64,000 nucleotides of DNA from Gelatiniphilus marinus. Lineage in GTDB: Bacteria; Bacteroidota; Bacteroidia; Flavobacteriales; Flavobacteriaceae. The position numbers were made by a program, and so were the translations under genes. Location of the stretch: the NCBI RefSeq assembly GCF_042678305.1, contig NZ_JBHUDT010000002.1; one strand, written 5' to 3'. The notes beneath the pieces are model-generated. The model was not told the DNA's origin and did no database searches. It worked only from the letters and a program-made list of their open reading frames with translations. Of this stretch, positions 1-8,470 are shown piece after piece (within the stretch, counting starts at the first letter, position 1; every line of letters starts with the position of its first letter).

Positions 1-551
1 AGTATTTTAATTAGTCGCTCGTTTTTAAACTCTTTTCTAACATCTCTTTTAATGGTACTAAAAAACTGGTTGATTTTTTTAATGGTTTTTGGAGTAATTA
101 GTTCTAATGGCGAAACACCCGGGTTGTAAACCAAGTCTTTTATGGCGACATCGTAATTGTCTTTGGCTTCTTTAATAAACTTTTTAAGTTTTAATGAACT
201 GCCGGGTTCTTCTTTTTCAAATGCTTTTATTATTTTTTCCAGTGTGTCTTCAATGGTAATAAAATCGTTTTTACCATAATAAACACTATAGGCCGGATTT
301 AATTTTTCTAATGTGTAATAGTCTGATGGTTTTTTGTTGAAATCAGAGAAAAATCTTTCAAAAACATCGGGCATCCAATACCATGTTGGTCCAATATCAA
401 ATACAAAACCGTCTTTTTTTAATTGCCTTGCCCGACCACCAATGGTCTTGTTTTTTTCGAATATGGTTACATTGTAACCGGATTTTGCTAAGTAGCAAGC
501 GGCTGCTAGCGAGGAAAACCCAGAGCCTATTATGTTTATGGTATTTTTCAT
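1..551 (-). CDS. crtI: Phytoene desaturase-like oxidoreductase, N-terminal part
   Basis: The gene runs off the left edge, so only the first 183 codons are present, starting at the ATG at 551. The N-terminus is a dinucleotide-binding fold with the IGSGFSSLAAACYLA loop (residues 7-21) and an acidic residue ending strand 2 (IFEK). A GGRARQ motif and DIGPTWYWMPDVF follow, the pattern of CrtI-type carotenoid desaturases that oxidise phytoene at the membrane using FAD. It starts 45 bp downstream of the MerR-type regulator on the same strand, so the two probably form one transcript for carotenoid synthesis. A related CrtI-like ketolase or isomerase cannot be excluded without the C-terminus. Confidence 0.9.
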   Translation of the reverse strand, partial: MKNTINIIGSGFSSLAAACYLAKSGYNVTIFEKNKTIGGRARQLKKDGFVFDIGPTWYWMPDVFERFFSDFNKKPSDYYTLEKLNPAYSVYYGKNDFITIEDTLEKIIKAFEKEEPGSSLKLKKFIKEAKDNYDVAIKDLVYNPGVSPLELITPKTIKKINQFFSTIKRDVRKEFKNERLIKI

Positions 552-596
552 TTGTTTAACAAATATATTAAAATGTTAAACAAATATAATGAAATT

Positions 597-1496
597 TTAC
601 AAATGTTTAACTAAGTTTTCTATTGAAGTAAAAGTAGTTATGTTTTTTGGCAGGTTTGATAAGTTTAAACTAGAAAGTTTGGCGCCCAAAACCAGGAATT
701 TGGTATTTTCGTTTATTAAAAGTGTATCTCTAAACTTGTTTATGTAGTTTAATAGGTTTTCTTCTTCGGGATATACCGTAAAATAAGATATAAAAGTAAT
801 ATCGTTAAAAAATTCGTGTAAACCTTTAAGGCTATCCATAGGCACGCTTTCGCCTAAGAAAATGGTGTGGTAGCCTTTGCTTCTTAATTGGTAATTGATA
901 AAAAGCAACCCAATATCGTGTATTTCGTTGTCGGGTAAAAACAAAACAAAGGTTTTAGAATTTGGTTTAGGCTCTAGGCTTTGCAGCCTTTCAATATTAA
1001 TAAGAATTTTTTGTTTAATATGAACAGATAAAAAATGCTCGTGTGCCGGTGTTATGGTATTTGTTTGCCAAAGCAGGCCAATTTCGTTTAATAGTGGTAA
1101 AAAAACCGTGTAGAATATTTCGCTAAAGGTTTTGTTTTCAAGTAGGTTATTGTATGTGTTGTAAAAAAGCACTTGATCGAAATTAATCATGGCCATTTTA
1201 AAGGCGTTAATAGCATGGTCTTCAATTTTTGCCCGCGATGCTATTTCTCTTACTTTAATGGGTATTTCCTCTTCTTTTAAACTGGCAATTTTAGAGACTT
1301 TAAGTCCGTTATTGTTTAAATAAGAGATGTTTAACAGTTTTTGTAAACTTGTTAAGCTGTAATTTCTAATGTTGGTTTCGGTTCTGTTTGGGCTAAGTAA
1401 ATTGTAGCGTTTTTCCCATATTCTTATGGTGTGTGCTTTTATACCTGTTAGGTTTTCTAAATCTTTTATGCTGAAGTTTACCTGTATATTGTTCAT
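597..1496 (-). CDS. MerR-family regulator with cobalamin-binding domain (CarH/LitR-like)
   Basis: This is a 299-residue protein. Residues 8-75 are a MerR winged helix (FSIKDLENLTGIKAHTIRIWEKRY). Residues 90-175 match the helical cap of B12-binding regulators and contain W143-x9-E153-H154, the signature of CarH photoreceptors. A Rossmann-like B12 domain follows with NEIHDIG (H193), where family members place the lower axial histidine. In characterised members, light breaks the Co-C bond of adenosylcobalamin and releases DNA, inducing carotenoid genes. Here crtI follows directly. I chose the ATG at 1496 because a longer frame would start at a TTG inside the predicted -7 box (1518-1525); the ATG at 1505 is the alternative. 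Light response is inferred. Confidence 0.87.
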   Translation of the reverse strand: MNNIQVNFSIKDLENLTGIKAHTIRIWEKRYNLLSPNRTETNIRNYSLTSLQKLLNISYLNNNGLKVSKIASLKEEEIPIKVREIASRAKIEDHAINAFKMAMINFDQVLFYNTYNNLLENKTFSEIFYTVFLPLLNEIGLLWQTNTITPAHEHFLSVHIKQKILINIERLQSLEPKPNSKTFVLFLPDNEIHDIGLLFINYQLRSKGYHTIFLGESVPMDSLKGLHEFFNDITFISYFTVYPEEENLLNYINKFRDTLLINENTKFLVLGAKLSSLNLSNLPKNITTFTSIENLVKHL

Positions 1497-1517
1497 TTCT
1501 TTCATTAATTCATTAAA

Positions 1518-1547
1518 CAAAAGTAGGCATTATTATTTAATGTACAA
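1518..1547 (-). promoter_or_regulatory. Bacteroidota-type promoter of the merR-crtI transcript
   Basis: On the minus strand there is TTG (1547-1545), a 19-nt spacer and TACTTTTG (1525-1518), an exact match to TTG-N19-TAnnTTTG. Transcription would begin about 15 nt before the ATG at 1496, so the longer TTG-initiated reading frame is unlikely to be the protein. Confidence 0.7.
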
Positions 1548-1674
1548 CAAGAATTATGTATTAATATAGATATTAGCTTTGCAACTTTAAGTAAACACGG
1601 TATTTTTGATGGGGTATTGTTTAGTGTATGTTTTATTGTGCAACCTTGGTTTGCAAATAAATATTCTGTTAATT

Positions 1675-3960
1675 ATGCCTAAAAAAAACTTAATAAAAAA
1701 AGAGCTTTTGGACTTTAAATTGCTATCTGTATATATTTTTGCTTGTTTGTGCTTTTTTTCTGCTTGTAAAGAAAAAAAAGATAATTATATAGCGGTTACA
1801 CAAGCCCAGAAAAATAATTTCGCTTCAACAAACCCGATACCAGACCATCATTTTTTAGGCGATAATACTTGTAAAACATGTCATGCTGCCGAGTTTAAAT
1901 CCTGGAAAGGATCACACCATGATAAAGCCATGGAAATAGCTTCAGACTCCACGGTTTTAGGAAACTTTAATAATGCTGAATATACCAATAAAGGTGTAAC
2001 ATCATTATTTTTTAAAAAGGGCGACGAATTTTTTGTTAATACCGAAGGGCCAGATGGTAAATACCACGATTACAAAATAGAATACACCTTTGGGGTAGAG
2101 CCCTTGCAACAATATATCGTTAAATTTCCAAACGGACATTTTCAGTGTTTAAGAACCGCTTGGGATACCGAAAAAATGGTTTGGTTCGACTTGTACCCAG
2201 ACTTTAAAATTGTACACTCCGAGTGGTTGCATTGGTCCAGGGGCGGTTTAAACTGGAATAACATGTGTGCCGATTGCCATTCTACCAACGTTAGAAAAAA
2301 CTATGATGAGGCTACTCATAGTTACAACACAAAATACGCCATAATAAACGTAAGTTGCGAAGCTTGCCATGGCCCAGGTAAAACACACGTAGAGCAGGTA
2401 AACTTGCTGGGAAAAGACTATAAAGTCTCTAACGATTTAAAAATGACTGTTGGCACCAACCCCAAAGCCTTGGTCGATCAATGTGCCCGATGCCACATGA
2501 GGCGCGAGCAAATATCAGAATTCTATAATTTTGAAGGGACTATGCTCGATCATTATTTTCCGCAATTAATTGCTGAAGATACCTATTATCCCGATGGGCA
2601 AATTCAAGACGAAAATTATGTTTATGGCTCTTTTGTTCAAAGTAAAATGTACCACAATGGTGTAACCTGTACAAGTTGCCACGATGCACATTCGTTAAAG
2701 CTAAAATTTGAAGGCAATAATTTATGCGCCCAATGCCATAACCCTGAAACCTACAACACGCCAAAACATCATTTTCATACCAATAATACCGAAGCTTCAG
2801 AATGCATTAATTGCCACATGACGGGTAAATATTATATGGGTAACGACTTTAGGCGCGACCATAGTTTTAGAATCCCTCGTCCGGACCAAAGTTTAAAATA
2901 CGGTACACCAAACGCTTGCACGCAATGTCATACAGATAAAGACAACCAATGGGCCTGGGATAACTATGTTAAACTGTATGGCGAACCAAAAAGCAAGCAC
3001 TTTTCAGATTTGTTGATTCCGGGATTGCGCGGTAGCCATAACGGATTTAATAATTTATTGGACTTAGCAAAAGATACCGTATATCCAGAAATAGCGAGGG
3101 CTTCGGCAGTTAGAGGCATGACAAATTATTTAGATGCCAATGTTATTGATAACTTGCTAAGCTTTTTAAATGATGAATCGCCACTTGTAAAAGCTGCTGT
3201 GCTTGATGCTTTTGGCGAAATAAATTCTGCTGATTACATCAACTATTTTTTGCCTTTGTTGAATGATGAAAAGCGCTCGGTAAGAGTTAAGGCCTTTTTT
3301 GCACTAGCCCCCTTAAACGAACTGTCTGTGCCAGAGACCTACAAAGCGGTTTACAAGAAGGTAAAGAAAGAATTTGAAACGCATTTGGCCGTAACGTCTG
3401 ATTTTGTTGGCGGACGCATTAAAAAAGCAAACTATTATTTAAAGCAAGGCAATTTAGCCCAAGCCATAAAAAATTATGAAAATGCTTTGAAAATAGATAA
3501 TACAAATAATATGGCCAGAACCAATTTAGCCAATTTGTACTATAGAAATAAAGATTATGTAAACGCAGAAAAAGCTTTTAAAACTATTATCGAACAAGAA
3601 CCAGAATATGCACAAACCTATTATTCTTACGGATTGCTTTTGGCAGAATTAAATAGAACAGATGATGCCATTGCACAAATGGAATTAGCTATAAAATATA
3701 TGCCAGATAATATAAGGCCTTATTACAACCTTAGTCTGCTGTACGATAAAAACAACAGCCTAAAAAAAGCAATATTAACTGCGGTTAAGGGATTAAAAAA
3801 AGCACCGCAAAACGAAGATTTATTGTACGTGTTGGCCTATGTTTATTCTAAAGACAAACAATTTGAAAAAGCAAAAAACATAGCAAAAACCCTAGCAGAG
3901 TTAAACCCTAACAACCCTAACTACGCAGCGCTTTACAATCAATTAAACAATACAAACTAA
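1675..3960 (+). CDS. Octahaem c-type cytochrome lipoprotein with HEAT and TPR repeats
   Basis: This 761-residue protein begins at the ATG at 1675. An upstream TTG frame would hide the lipoprotein signal, which ends FFSAC near residue 31. Eight CxxCH haem motifs lie between residues 66 and 419: CKTCH, CADCH, CEACH, CARCH, CTSCH, CAQCH, CINCH and CTQCH. The first six or seven are arranged as in cytochrome c554-type multihaem proteins. A HEAT-like segment of about residues 440-560 and three to four TPRs (about 575-750) follow. It should sit lipid-anchored outside the inner membrane and pass electrons, with the repeats as a partner platform. No oxidoreductase or cytochrome-maturation gene is adjacent, so the partner and the reaction are unknown. 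Confidence 0.85.
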   Translation: MPKKNLIKKELLDFKLLSVYIFACLCFFSACKEKKDNYIAVTQAQKNNFASTNPIPDHHFLGDNTCKTCHAAEFKSWKGSHHDKAMEIASDSTVLGNFNNAEYTNKGVTSLFFKKGDEFFVNTEGPDGKYHDYKIEYTFGVEPLQQYIVKFPNGHFQCLRTAWDTEKMVWFDLYPDFKIVHSEWLHWSRGGLNWNNMCADCHSTNVRKNYDEATHSYNTKYAIINVSCEACHGPGKTHVEQVNLLGKDYKVSNDLKMTVGTNPKALVDQCARCHMRREQISEFYNFEGTMLDHYFPQLIAEDTYYPDGQIQDENYVYGSFVQSKMYHNGVTCTSCHDAHSLKLKFEGNNLCAQCHNPETYNTPKHHFHTNNTEASECINCHMTGKYYMGNDFRRDHSFRIPRPDQSLKYGTPNACTQCHTDKDNQWAWDNYVKLYGEPKSKHFSDLLIPGLRGSHNGFNNLLDLAKDTVYPEIARASAVRGMTNYLDANVIDNLLSFLNDESPLVKAAVLDAFGEINSADYINYFLPLLNDEKRSVRVKAFFALAPLNELSVPETYKAVYKKVKKEFETHLAVTSDFVGGRIKKANYYLKQGNLAQAIKNYENALKIDNTNNMARTNLANLYYRNKDYVNAEKAFKTIIEQEPEYAQTYYSYGLLLAELNRTDDAIAQMELAIKYMPDNIRPYYNLSLLYDKNNSLKKAILTAVKGLKKAPQNEDLLYVLAYVYSKDKQFEKAKNIAKTLAELNPNNPNYAALYNQLNNTN

Positions 3961-3983
3961 ATAAAATGGATGGTACTTAAAAG

Positions 3984-4068
3984 TGCGCACGAGAAGATTC
4001 GAACTTCCACATCCTAAACAGATACTGGCCCCTCAAGCCAGCGCGTCTACCAATTCCGCCACGTGCGC
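3984..4068 (-). tRNA. tRNA-Leu (anticodon GAG)
   Basis: Reading the minus strand, a 7-bp acceptor stem GCGCACG/CGTGCGC encloses the D arm (GGTAGACGC), anticodon stem CTGGC/GCCAG with loop TTGAGGG, a long class II variable arm and the T loop TTCGAAT. The discriminator is A and CCA is not encoded. Length (85 nt) and the variable arm fit tRNA-Leu. Confidence 0.95.
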
Positions 4069-4090
4069 ATAAAAGAAGTATGTAAAAATA

Positions 4091-4125
4091 AAAAAAGTTA
4101 AGCGAAGTAGCTTAACTTTTTTTTT
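4091..4125. terminator. Hairpin with T-tracts between the two tRNA genes
   Basis: A perfect 13-bp stem, AAAAAAGTTAAGC/GCTTAACTTTTTT, with a 6-nt loop (4104-4109) has T-tracts usable on either strand. On the minus strand it lies directly after tRNA-Lys and before tRNA-Leu. Confidence 0.7.
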
Positions 4126-4126
4126 G

Positions 4127-4199
4127 TGACCGGGCTGGGGCTCGAACCCAGGACCCTCTCCTTAAAAGGGAGATGCTCTACCAACTGAGCTACCCGGTC
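4127..4199 (-). tRNA. tRNA-Lys (anticodon TTT)
   Basis: On the minus strand the acceptor stem GACCGGG/CCCGGTC encloses a D arm (GGTAGAGC), anticodon stem TCTCC/GGAGA with loop CTTTTAA (anticodon TTT), and T arm CTGGG-TTCGAGC-CCCAG. The discriminator is A and CCA is not encoded. Confidence 0.96.
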
Positions 4200-4239
4200 T
4201 TTACTTCAAAACAGCTAACTCTATTACCGTTAGCGGGTG

Positions 4240-4269
4240 CAAATATAAAATGTTTAATTAATAAAACAA
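4240..4269 (-). promoter_or_regulatory. Promoter of tRNA-Lys
   Basis: On the minus strand TTG (4269-4267), 19 nt, then TATATTTG (4247-4240) is a perfect Bacteroidota housekeeping promoter. The predicted start lies about 35 nt before the mature tRNA end. Confidence 0.8.
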
Positions 4270-4345
4270 TACTTTTTTAAAATATTTTTTCGTTTTTTTG
4301 CAGCTTCTCAACGTATGTTTTTAATAATCAATTTATAGCGAAAAA

Positions 4346-4867
4346 ATGATTGTAGTTTTAATTGGGTATATGGCTTCTGGAAAGACCTCTATTGGTAAGA
4401 AATTGGCAAATAAATTAAGTTATGATTTTATAGATTTAGACGATTTAATAGAAGAAAAGGAAAAATTATCGGTTACCCAAGTTTTTAAATCTAAAGGAGA
4501 GGTTTATTTTAGAAATCAAGAGCATCTGCATTTAAAAGAAGTATTAAGTTCAAAAAACAATATTGTATTGTCTGTTGGTGGTGGCACACCATGTTACAGC
4601 AATAACATGGATATTATTGTTAATAATATTAAGGTTAAAAGCATTTACCTAAAAGCCTCAATTACAACATTAACAGAAAAATTGATGAGAAAAAAAGCGC
4701 AACGGCCTTTAATAGCCCATATTGAAACCGAAGCGGCCATGGCCGAATTTATTGGCAAGCATTTATTTGAGCGTGTGCAGTTTTACAATCAGGCAGAAAT
4801 TGTTCTAACAGTCGATAATAAAACCAAAGGCGATATTGTTGAAGATATTATTCTAAAATTATTCTAA
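4346..4867 (+). CDS. aroK: Shikimate kinase
   Basis: This 173-residue enzyme phosphorylates shikimate with ATP, the fifth step of the chorismate pathway, in the cytoplasm. The P-loop GYMASGKTS spans residues 7-15. D32/D33 and R56 sit where the shikimate-binding Asp and Arg lie, GGG (78-80) is the conserved glycine triplet, and AQRPLI supplies the lid arginine. Length is normal and complete. The 3' end overlaps the convergent phosphoribosyltransferase gene by 9 bp. No other aromatic amino acid gene is nearby. Confidence 0.95.
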   Translation: MIVVLIGYMASGKTSIGKKLANKLSYDFIDLDDLIEEKEKLSVTQVFKSKGEVYFRNQEHLHLKEVLSSKNNIVLSVGGGTPCYSNNMDIIVNNIKVKSIYLKASITTLTEKLMRKKAQRPLIAHIETEAAMAEFIGKHLFERVQFYNQAEIVLTVDNKTKGDIVEDIILKLF

Positions 4868-5353
4868 AACCGCTTCAAAATTTTTGCCTTCTAAAATCAC
4901 GTTAACGTGCTCGTGCAGCGATGTAGATAAAGAAATTCCTTTAAAATCAGCTTTAACAGGATATTTTTTATGGTTTCTGTTTACCAACACCGCAGTTTTA
5001 AATTGTTTTAAGGGTACATCTAAAAAATGTTTCACACCATAAATTAATGTCGTGCCCGAGTTTAAAACATCATCAATTAAAACCAGCGATTTGTTTTTGT
5101 AAACCTCTGCGGGAATAGAGGTTTTAATGTCTGAAAACGGATGTTTTTTATCGATACTTACTTTGCAAAGCACCGGGTTTATATTGGATATTTTGGCAAG
5201 TACCGTTTTTAGTTTTTTTGCAAGTATGTAGCCATTGCTGTCAATTCCAGCTAAAATAACCTCGGTCTCGTTTACATTATTCTCGTAAATTTCAAAAGCA
5301 ATACGCCTTATTTTATGGTTAATTTCGGTATGGGTAAGAATTACATTATCCAT
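4859..5353 (-). CDS. PyrR-like phosphoribosyltransferase
   Basis: This 164-residue type I phosphoribosyltransferase carries the PRPP loop LVLIDDVLNSGTT (residues 90-102) and a second conserved stretch near ILAGIDSNGYILA. The fold is closest to PyrR-type uracil phosphoribosyltransferases, which either form UMP from uracil and PRPP or bind pyr mRNA. The usual pyr genes are not adjacent, so a regulatory role is unsupported and salvage activity is only inferred. It ends inside the tail of aroK (convergent, 9 bp overlap), and the Hsp15-like gene lies 39 bp upstream on the same strand. Confidence 0.8.
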   Translation of the reverse strand: MDNVILTHTEINHKIRRIAFEIYENNVNETEVILAGIDSNGYILAKKLKTVLAKISNINPVLCKVSIDKKHPFSDIKTSIPAEVYKNKSLVLIDDVLNSGTTLIYGVKHFLDVPLKQFKTAVLVNRNHKKYPVKADFKGISLSTSLHEHVNVILEGKNFEAVLE

Positions 5354-5392
5354 GGTACTTATGTTTTTGGTGTGTTGAAATATAATTTAAAA

Positions 5393-5764
5393 TTACTCAT
5401 TTTCATCAGTAAAATCATCAATATCGCGCCTGTCTTTTTTTGTTGGTCGTCCAACGCCTTTTTTCCGATAGTAATTTTTAGCGTATTTTAAAAGCTCTTG
5501 GGCTTCAAATTGTTCTTTAGGCGTTAAGTCTGTTCTGTAAATATCAACCAATTTGGCGCCAATTCTACTTTCAGGAATATCGTTAACTTTTAATTTATAG
5601 TTAATTTGGTTTTTCCTCAACTCAATAATATCCTGCGCAAAAACCTCTCTGCTGGGTTTAACCACATTGTTGTTTATTTTAACCTGTCCTTTTTTGCAGG
5701 CCGTTGTTGCCAAAGATCGGGTTTTGTAATACCTAATACACCATAAATACTTGTCTATACGCAT
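5393..5764 (-). CDS. hslR: S4-domain RNA-binding protein (Hsp15-like)
   Basis: This 123-residue basic protein starts with an S4 domain: MRIDKYLWCIRYYKTRSLA, then KGQVKINNNVVKPSREV at residues 25-41. A lysine/arginine-rich tail containing GVGRPTKKDRRD follows. Length and architecture match the Hsp15/HslR family, which in Escherichia coli binds stalled 50S subunits carrying nascent chains. The next gene downstream on this strand is the PyrR-like enzyme, 39 bp away, so the two may share a transcript. The role is inferred from the family. Confidence 0.85.
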   Translation of the reverse strand: MRIDKYLWCIRYYKTRSLATTACKKGQVKINNNVVKPSREVFAQDIIELRKNQINYKLKVNDIPESRIGAKLVDIYRTDLTPKEQFEAQELLKYAKNYYRKKGVGRPTKKDRRDIDDFTDENE

Positions 5765-5933
5765 ACAATTAATCTAAAAACTACGTTAATGTTGTTGTGC
5801 AAAACTATATTAAAATTGTATCTTGCGCCTCAAAAATAGTTAATATTGAAACATGCCCCACAAAAAACTCAAGCATTAATACTTGCTTTAACGGATGTTA
5901 CATGTTACCGATAAAAATAATATATTGTATCGT

Positions 5934-6983
5934 ATGAAAAAAGGAAAAATAGCTTTATCTATTTTGTGTTTGGCCATTGGGTTTATATCTTGTAATAAAG
6001 ACGATGAAGGAAGCAACATTACCGAAGTTCCGCTTAGAGATAGAACTGAGCAACAAGCCATGGACAAAGACTCTTTGGTTAAATATTTAAACGGACATTA
6101 TTATAATGCCAGCGCATTTGTGTCTAATCCTAATGCAAGCACTTCAGATTTAATAATTAGCAAACTTCCGTCTGATGGTGTTGTGCCAGATCCAGCTAAT
6201 AATACATTATTAATGGATGATGTGGAGTTAAAAACGGTAACTTTTGCCGATACAAATTATGAGTTTTATATTCTAGATTTAAACCCAACTGCTGGTGGAG
6301 AATCGCCTAAATTCTCAGATCAAATACGTGTAAATTACGAAGGTTTTACGTTAAATAATGAAGTTTTTGATAGTGCCGTAACACCTGTCGATTTCGATTT
6401 AATATCGCTAGTTCCTGGTTGGAGAAAGGTTATGCCCTTTTTTAAGGCCGCCGAATCTTTTGCTGCCCAAAACGATGGAACGGTAAGTTACACCAACCAC
6501 GGCGTTGGTGTGATGTTTTTACCTTCTGGTTTGGGGTATTTTAATAATGCAACAGGTAGTATTCCTTCTTATGCATCAATAGCTTTTAAGTTTGATTTAT
6601 TGCAAATTTCTCAAAACGACCATGACAATGATGGGGTGCCATCTTATTTGGAAGATTTAAACGATGATGGAGAATTTACGCTTAATACATATGCCGATAC
6701 CAAAGATGGCGACGATACAGATGGTGACAATATCCCAAATTATTTTGATACAGATGATGATGGTGATGGTGTAGCTACCCTTAACGAACTAGAACATAAA
6801 ACCTACGAGGTTGATACCAACCAAGGCGGGCAAGAACCTGTTCTTGGCGTTAAGGAATTTGAGTTTAGCCGATCTGATAAAGGGGGCATTATTACCATAA
6901 AAACGGTAACAATTAAAGATTCCAATAACGATGGTTTAGATGATTACCTTGATGAAAACATTAGCATTAACTACAACGAATAA
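5934..6983 (+). CDS. FKBP-like lipoprotein with calcium-binding repeats
   Basis: This 349-residue protein starts at the ATG at 5934, which places a lipobox (IGFISC, C20) correctly; an upstream in-frame start would add 13 residues before the signal. Residues of about 100-225 resemble FKBP-type peptidyl-prolyl isomerases (QIRVNYEGFTLNNEVFDSA, then a VMPFFKAAESF segment). The C-terminal third has Asp-rich motifs such as DHDNDGVPSYLEDLNDDGEF and DTDDDGDGV, typical of thrombospondin type 3-like Ca2+ loops. It probably assists folding of exported or outer-membrane proteins, but FKBP active-site residues are only partly recognisable, so activity is uncertain. Confidence 0.8.
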   Translation: MKKGKIALSILCLAIGFISCNKDDEGSNITEVPLRDRTEQQAMDKDSLVKYLNGHYYNASAFVSNPNASTSDLIISKLPSDGVVPDPANNTLLMDDVELKTVTFADTNYEFYILDLNPTAGGESPKFSDQIRVNYEGFTLNNEVFDSAVTPVDFDLISLVPGWRKVMPFFKAAESFAAQNDGTVSYTNHGVGVMFLPSGLGYFNNATGSIPSYASIAFKFDLLQISQNDHDNDGVPSYLEDLNDDGEFTLNTYADTKDGDDTDGDNIPNYFDTDDDGDGVATLNELEHKTYEVDTNQGGQEPVLGVKEFEFSRSDKGGIITIKTVTIKDSNNDGLDDYLDENISINYNE

Positions 6984-6994
6984 CAATAAAATAT

Positions 6995-7040
6995 TATAAA
7001 CCAAAAAACCACGCTACAAAGCGTGGTTTTTTGGTTTATA
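6995..7040. terminator. Bidirectional terminator between convergent genes
   Basis: A perfect 21-bp stem (left arm 6995-7015, right arm 7020-7040) has loop ACAA; the core ACCACGCT/AGCGTGGT is flanked by A and T runs. It sits between the FKBP-like gene and the convergent barrel gene and can serve both. Confidence 0.9.
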
Positions 7041-7051
7041 ATCGTTCTTTA

Positions 7052-7648
7052 TTAAAGTATAAGCGATAAACTCAAAATAAGTTGATCGGGGCGTGTATCC
7101 AGTCTATTATCAACATTAATGCCGTTGTTATCTAAAAAAGTAGCTTCATTATTACTTAAACCTCTTTCGTACCTCACATCAATTCCTAGTTTATTAAAAT
7201 TAAGTCCAACACCAAAGTTCAATCCAACAGAAAAATCATTTTTTATTTTATTAATAGCAAGGTTGGAAGCTTTAAAATCGGTGTCTAAAATATATTGGAA
7301 TGATGGACCTCCAAAAACACTAATAGGCCCTAATACTTTTAAGCCCACTAGCATAGGCGCATCTAGCTTTTGCATTTTAAAGCTATTACTAACATAATCA
7401 CTTTTTGTACTGGTGTAAACTAACTCGGGTTTAAAATAAACTTGCTTTCCAAATTTGCCAAATACACCAAAGTGATAACCAATGTTTCTATCGGGGTTTT
7501 CTGCATTGCTGGTAACAGACTCCACGTAATTGCCATTGGCATTGTAATTTAGTCCTGCTTTAAAGCCAAAGCCACTTACGGTCTGTGCATAAGAAACAGC
7601 AGAAATCGACATTAAAAATAATAAGGTAATAAAAAATGAATTTTTCAT
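7052..7648 (-). CDS. Small outer-membrane beta-barrel protein (PorT-like)
   Basis: This 198-residue protein has a signal peptide ending SYAQ (residue about 22) followed by alternating hydrophobic strands such as GFGFKAGLNYNANG and GLNFGVGLNFNKLGIDVRYERGL. It ends with the hydrophobic strand LILSLSLIL, typical of barrels inserted by the BAM complex. It resembles the PorT/opacity-like barrel families of Bacteroidota but carries no motif that assigns a specific function. It is convergent with the FKBP-like lipoprotein across a shared terminator. A secretion-accessory role is possible but unproven. Confidence 0.75.
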   Translation of the reverse strand: MKNSFFITLLFLMSISAVSYAQTVSGFGFKAGLNYNANGNYVESVTSNAENPDRNIGYHFGVFGKFGKQVYFKPELVYTSTKSDYVSNSFKMQKLDAPMLVGLKVLGPISVFGGPSFQYILDTDFKASNLAINKIKNDFSVGLNFGVGLNFNKLGIDVRYERGLSNNEATFLDNNGINVDNRLDTRPDQLILSLSLIL

Positions 7649-7897
7649 AATTGTTCGTTTTTTAAGATTTAATCTTTAGTATCAAAAACGTTGCCAAACC
7701 AGAATTATTTCTTTAAACAAAGATTTATTTAGAATGTACAAGGTAGTTTAAAAAGTAATTTTTATATTGGTTAAAGTTTCGTTAAAAGCAACAAGCAGCT
7801 CAATTTAAAGGGCTTAAGGTTTGTTTTGGTTTAAATCTAAATAACTTAAACGGCCTAAAAGAATTGTAAAAACATAAACATTAAACATTTATTGCTA

Positions 7898-8470
7898 ATG
7901 AAAACCAGAAATCTGTTTGTAATATTTGTAGTTGTGGCCTTGGTTCAGTTACTTCTTCCAGCACAAATTATTTTTAACCAAGAAACAATTATAAATTCTG
8001 GTACGGCCTATAAATTTAAAACCCAGCCTGTCGATCCCAGCGATCCTTACAGAGGTAAATATATTAACCTTAATTACCTGCAAAATACATTTGTAACACC
8101 CGACAGCCTATGGGAAAGACAAGATAAGGTTTACCTGTATCTCGATACCGATAGTTTGGGTTTTGCCAAAGTGGACACCGTTGGTAGAACACCTTTAAAT
8201 TCAGATAAAGATTTTATTGTAGCCCAAGTAAATTGGTATAATAAAAGAGACCAAAAGCTAAATTTCAACCTGCCATTTAATAGGTATTATATGAAAGAGA
8301 CCAAAGCCTATGGTGCCGAGGTTGCCGTAAGAAACAATCAGCGCGATTCCATTCAAAACACAACCTATGCGTTGGTATATGTTAAAAATGGCGAAACGGT
8401 GTTAAGCGATGTTGTTATTAACGACATCTCTATTAAAGATTATGTTGAAAAAGAGGACAATAAACAATAG
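7898..8470 (+). CDS. GDYXXLXY-family membrane-anchored protein
   Basis: This 190-residue protein has one N-terminal hydrophobic helix (residues 5-24) and the family motif region DPYRGKYINLNY at about residues 47-58. The rest is extracytoplasmic beta-rich sequence. Members of this family usually lie next to a DUF2157 membrane protein; none is present here, so the gene appears as a singleton. The ATG at 7898 is preferred over a TTG two codons upstream. The biochemical function of the family is unknown to me. Confidence 0.75.
   Translation: MKTRNLFVIFVVVALVQLLLPAQIIFNQETIINSGTAYKFKTQPVDPSDPYRGKYINLNYLQNTFVTPDSLWERQDKVYLYLDTDSLGFAKVDTVGRTPLNSDKDFIVAQVNWYNKRDQKLNFNLPFNRYYMKETKAYGAEVAVRNNQRDSIQNTTYALVYVKNGETVLSDVVINDISIKDYVEKEDNKQ

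Noticed and set aside
1606..1674. Longer N-terminus of the octahaem protein from a TTG at 1606
   Set aside because: It would place extra hydrophobic sequence in front of the lipoprotein signal; the ATG at 1675 gives a standard lipobox position.
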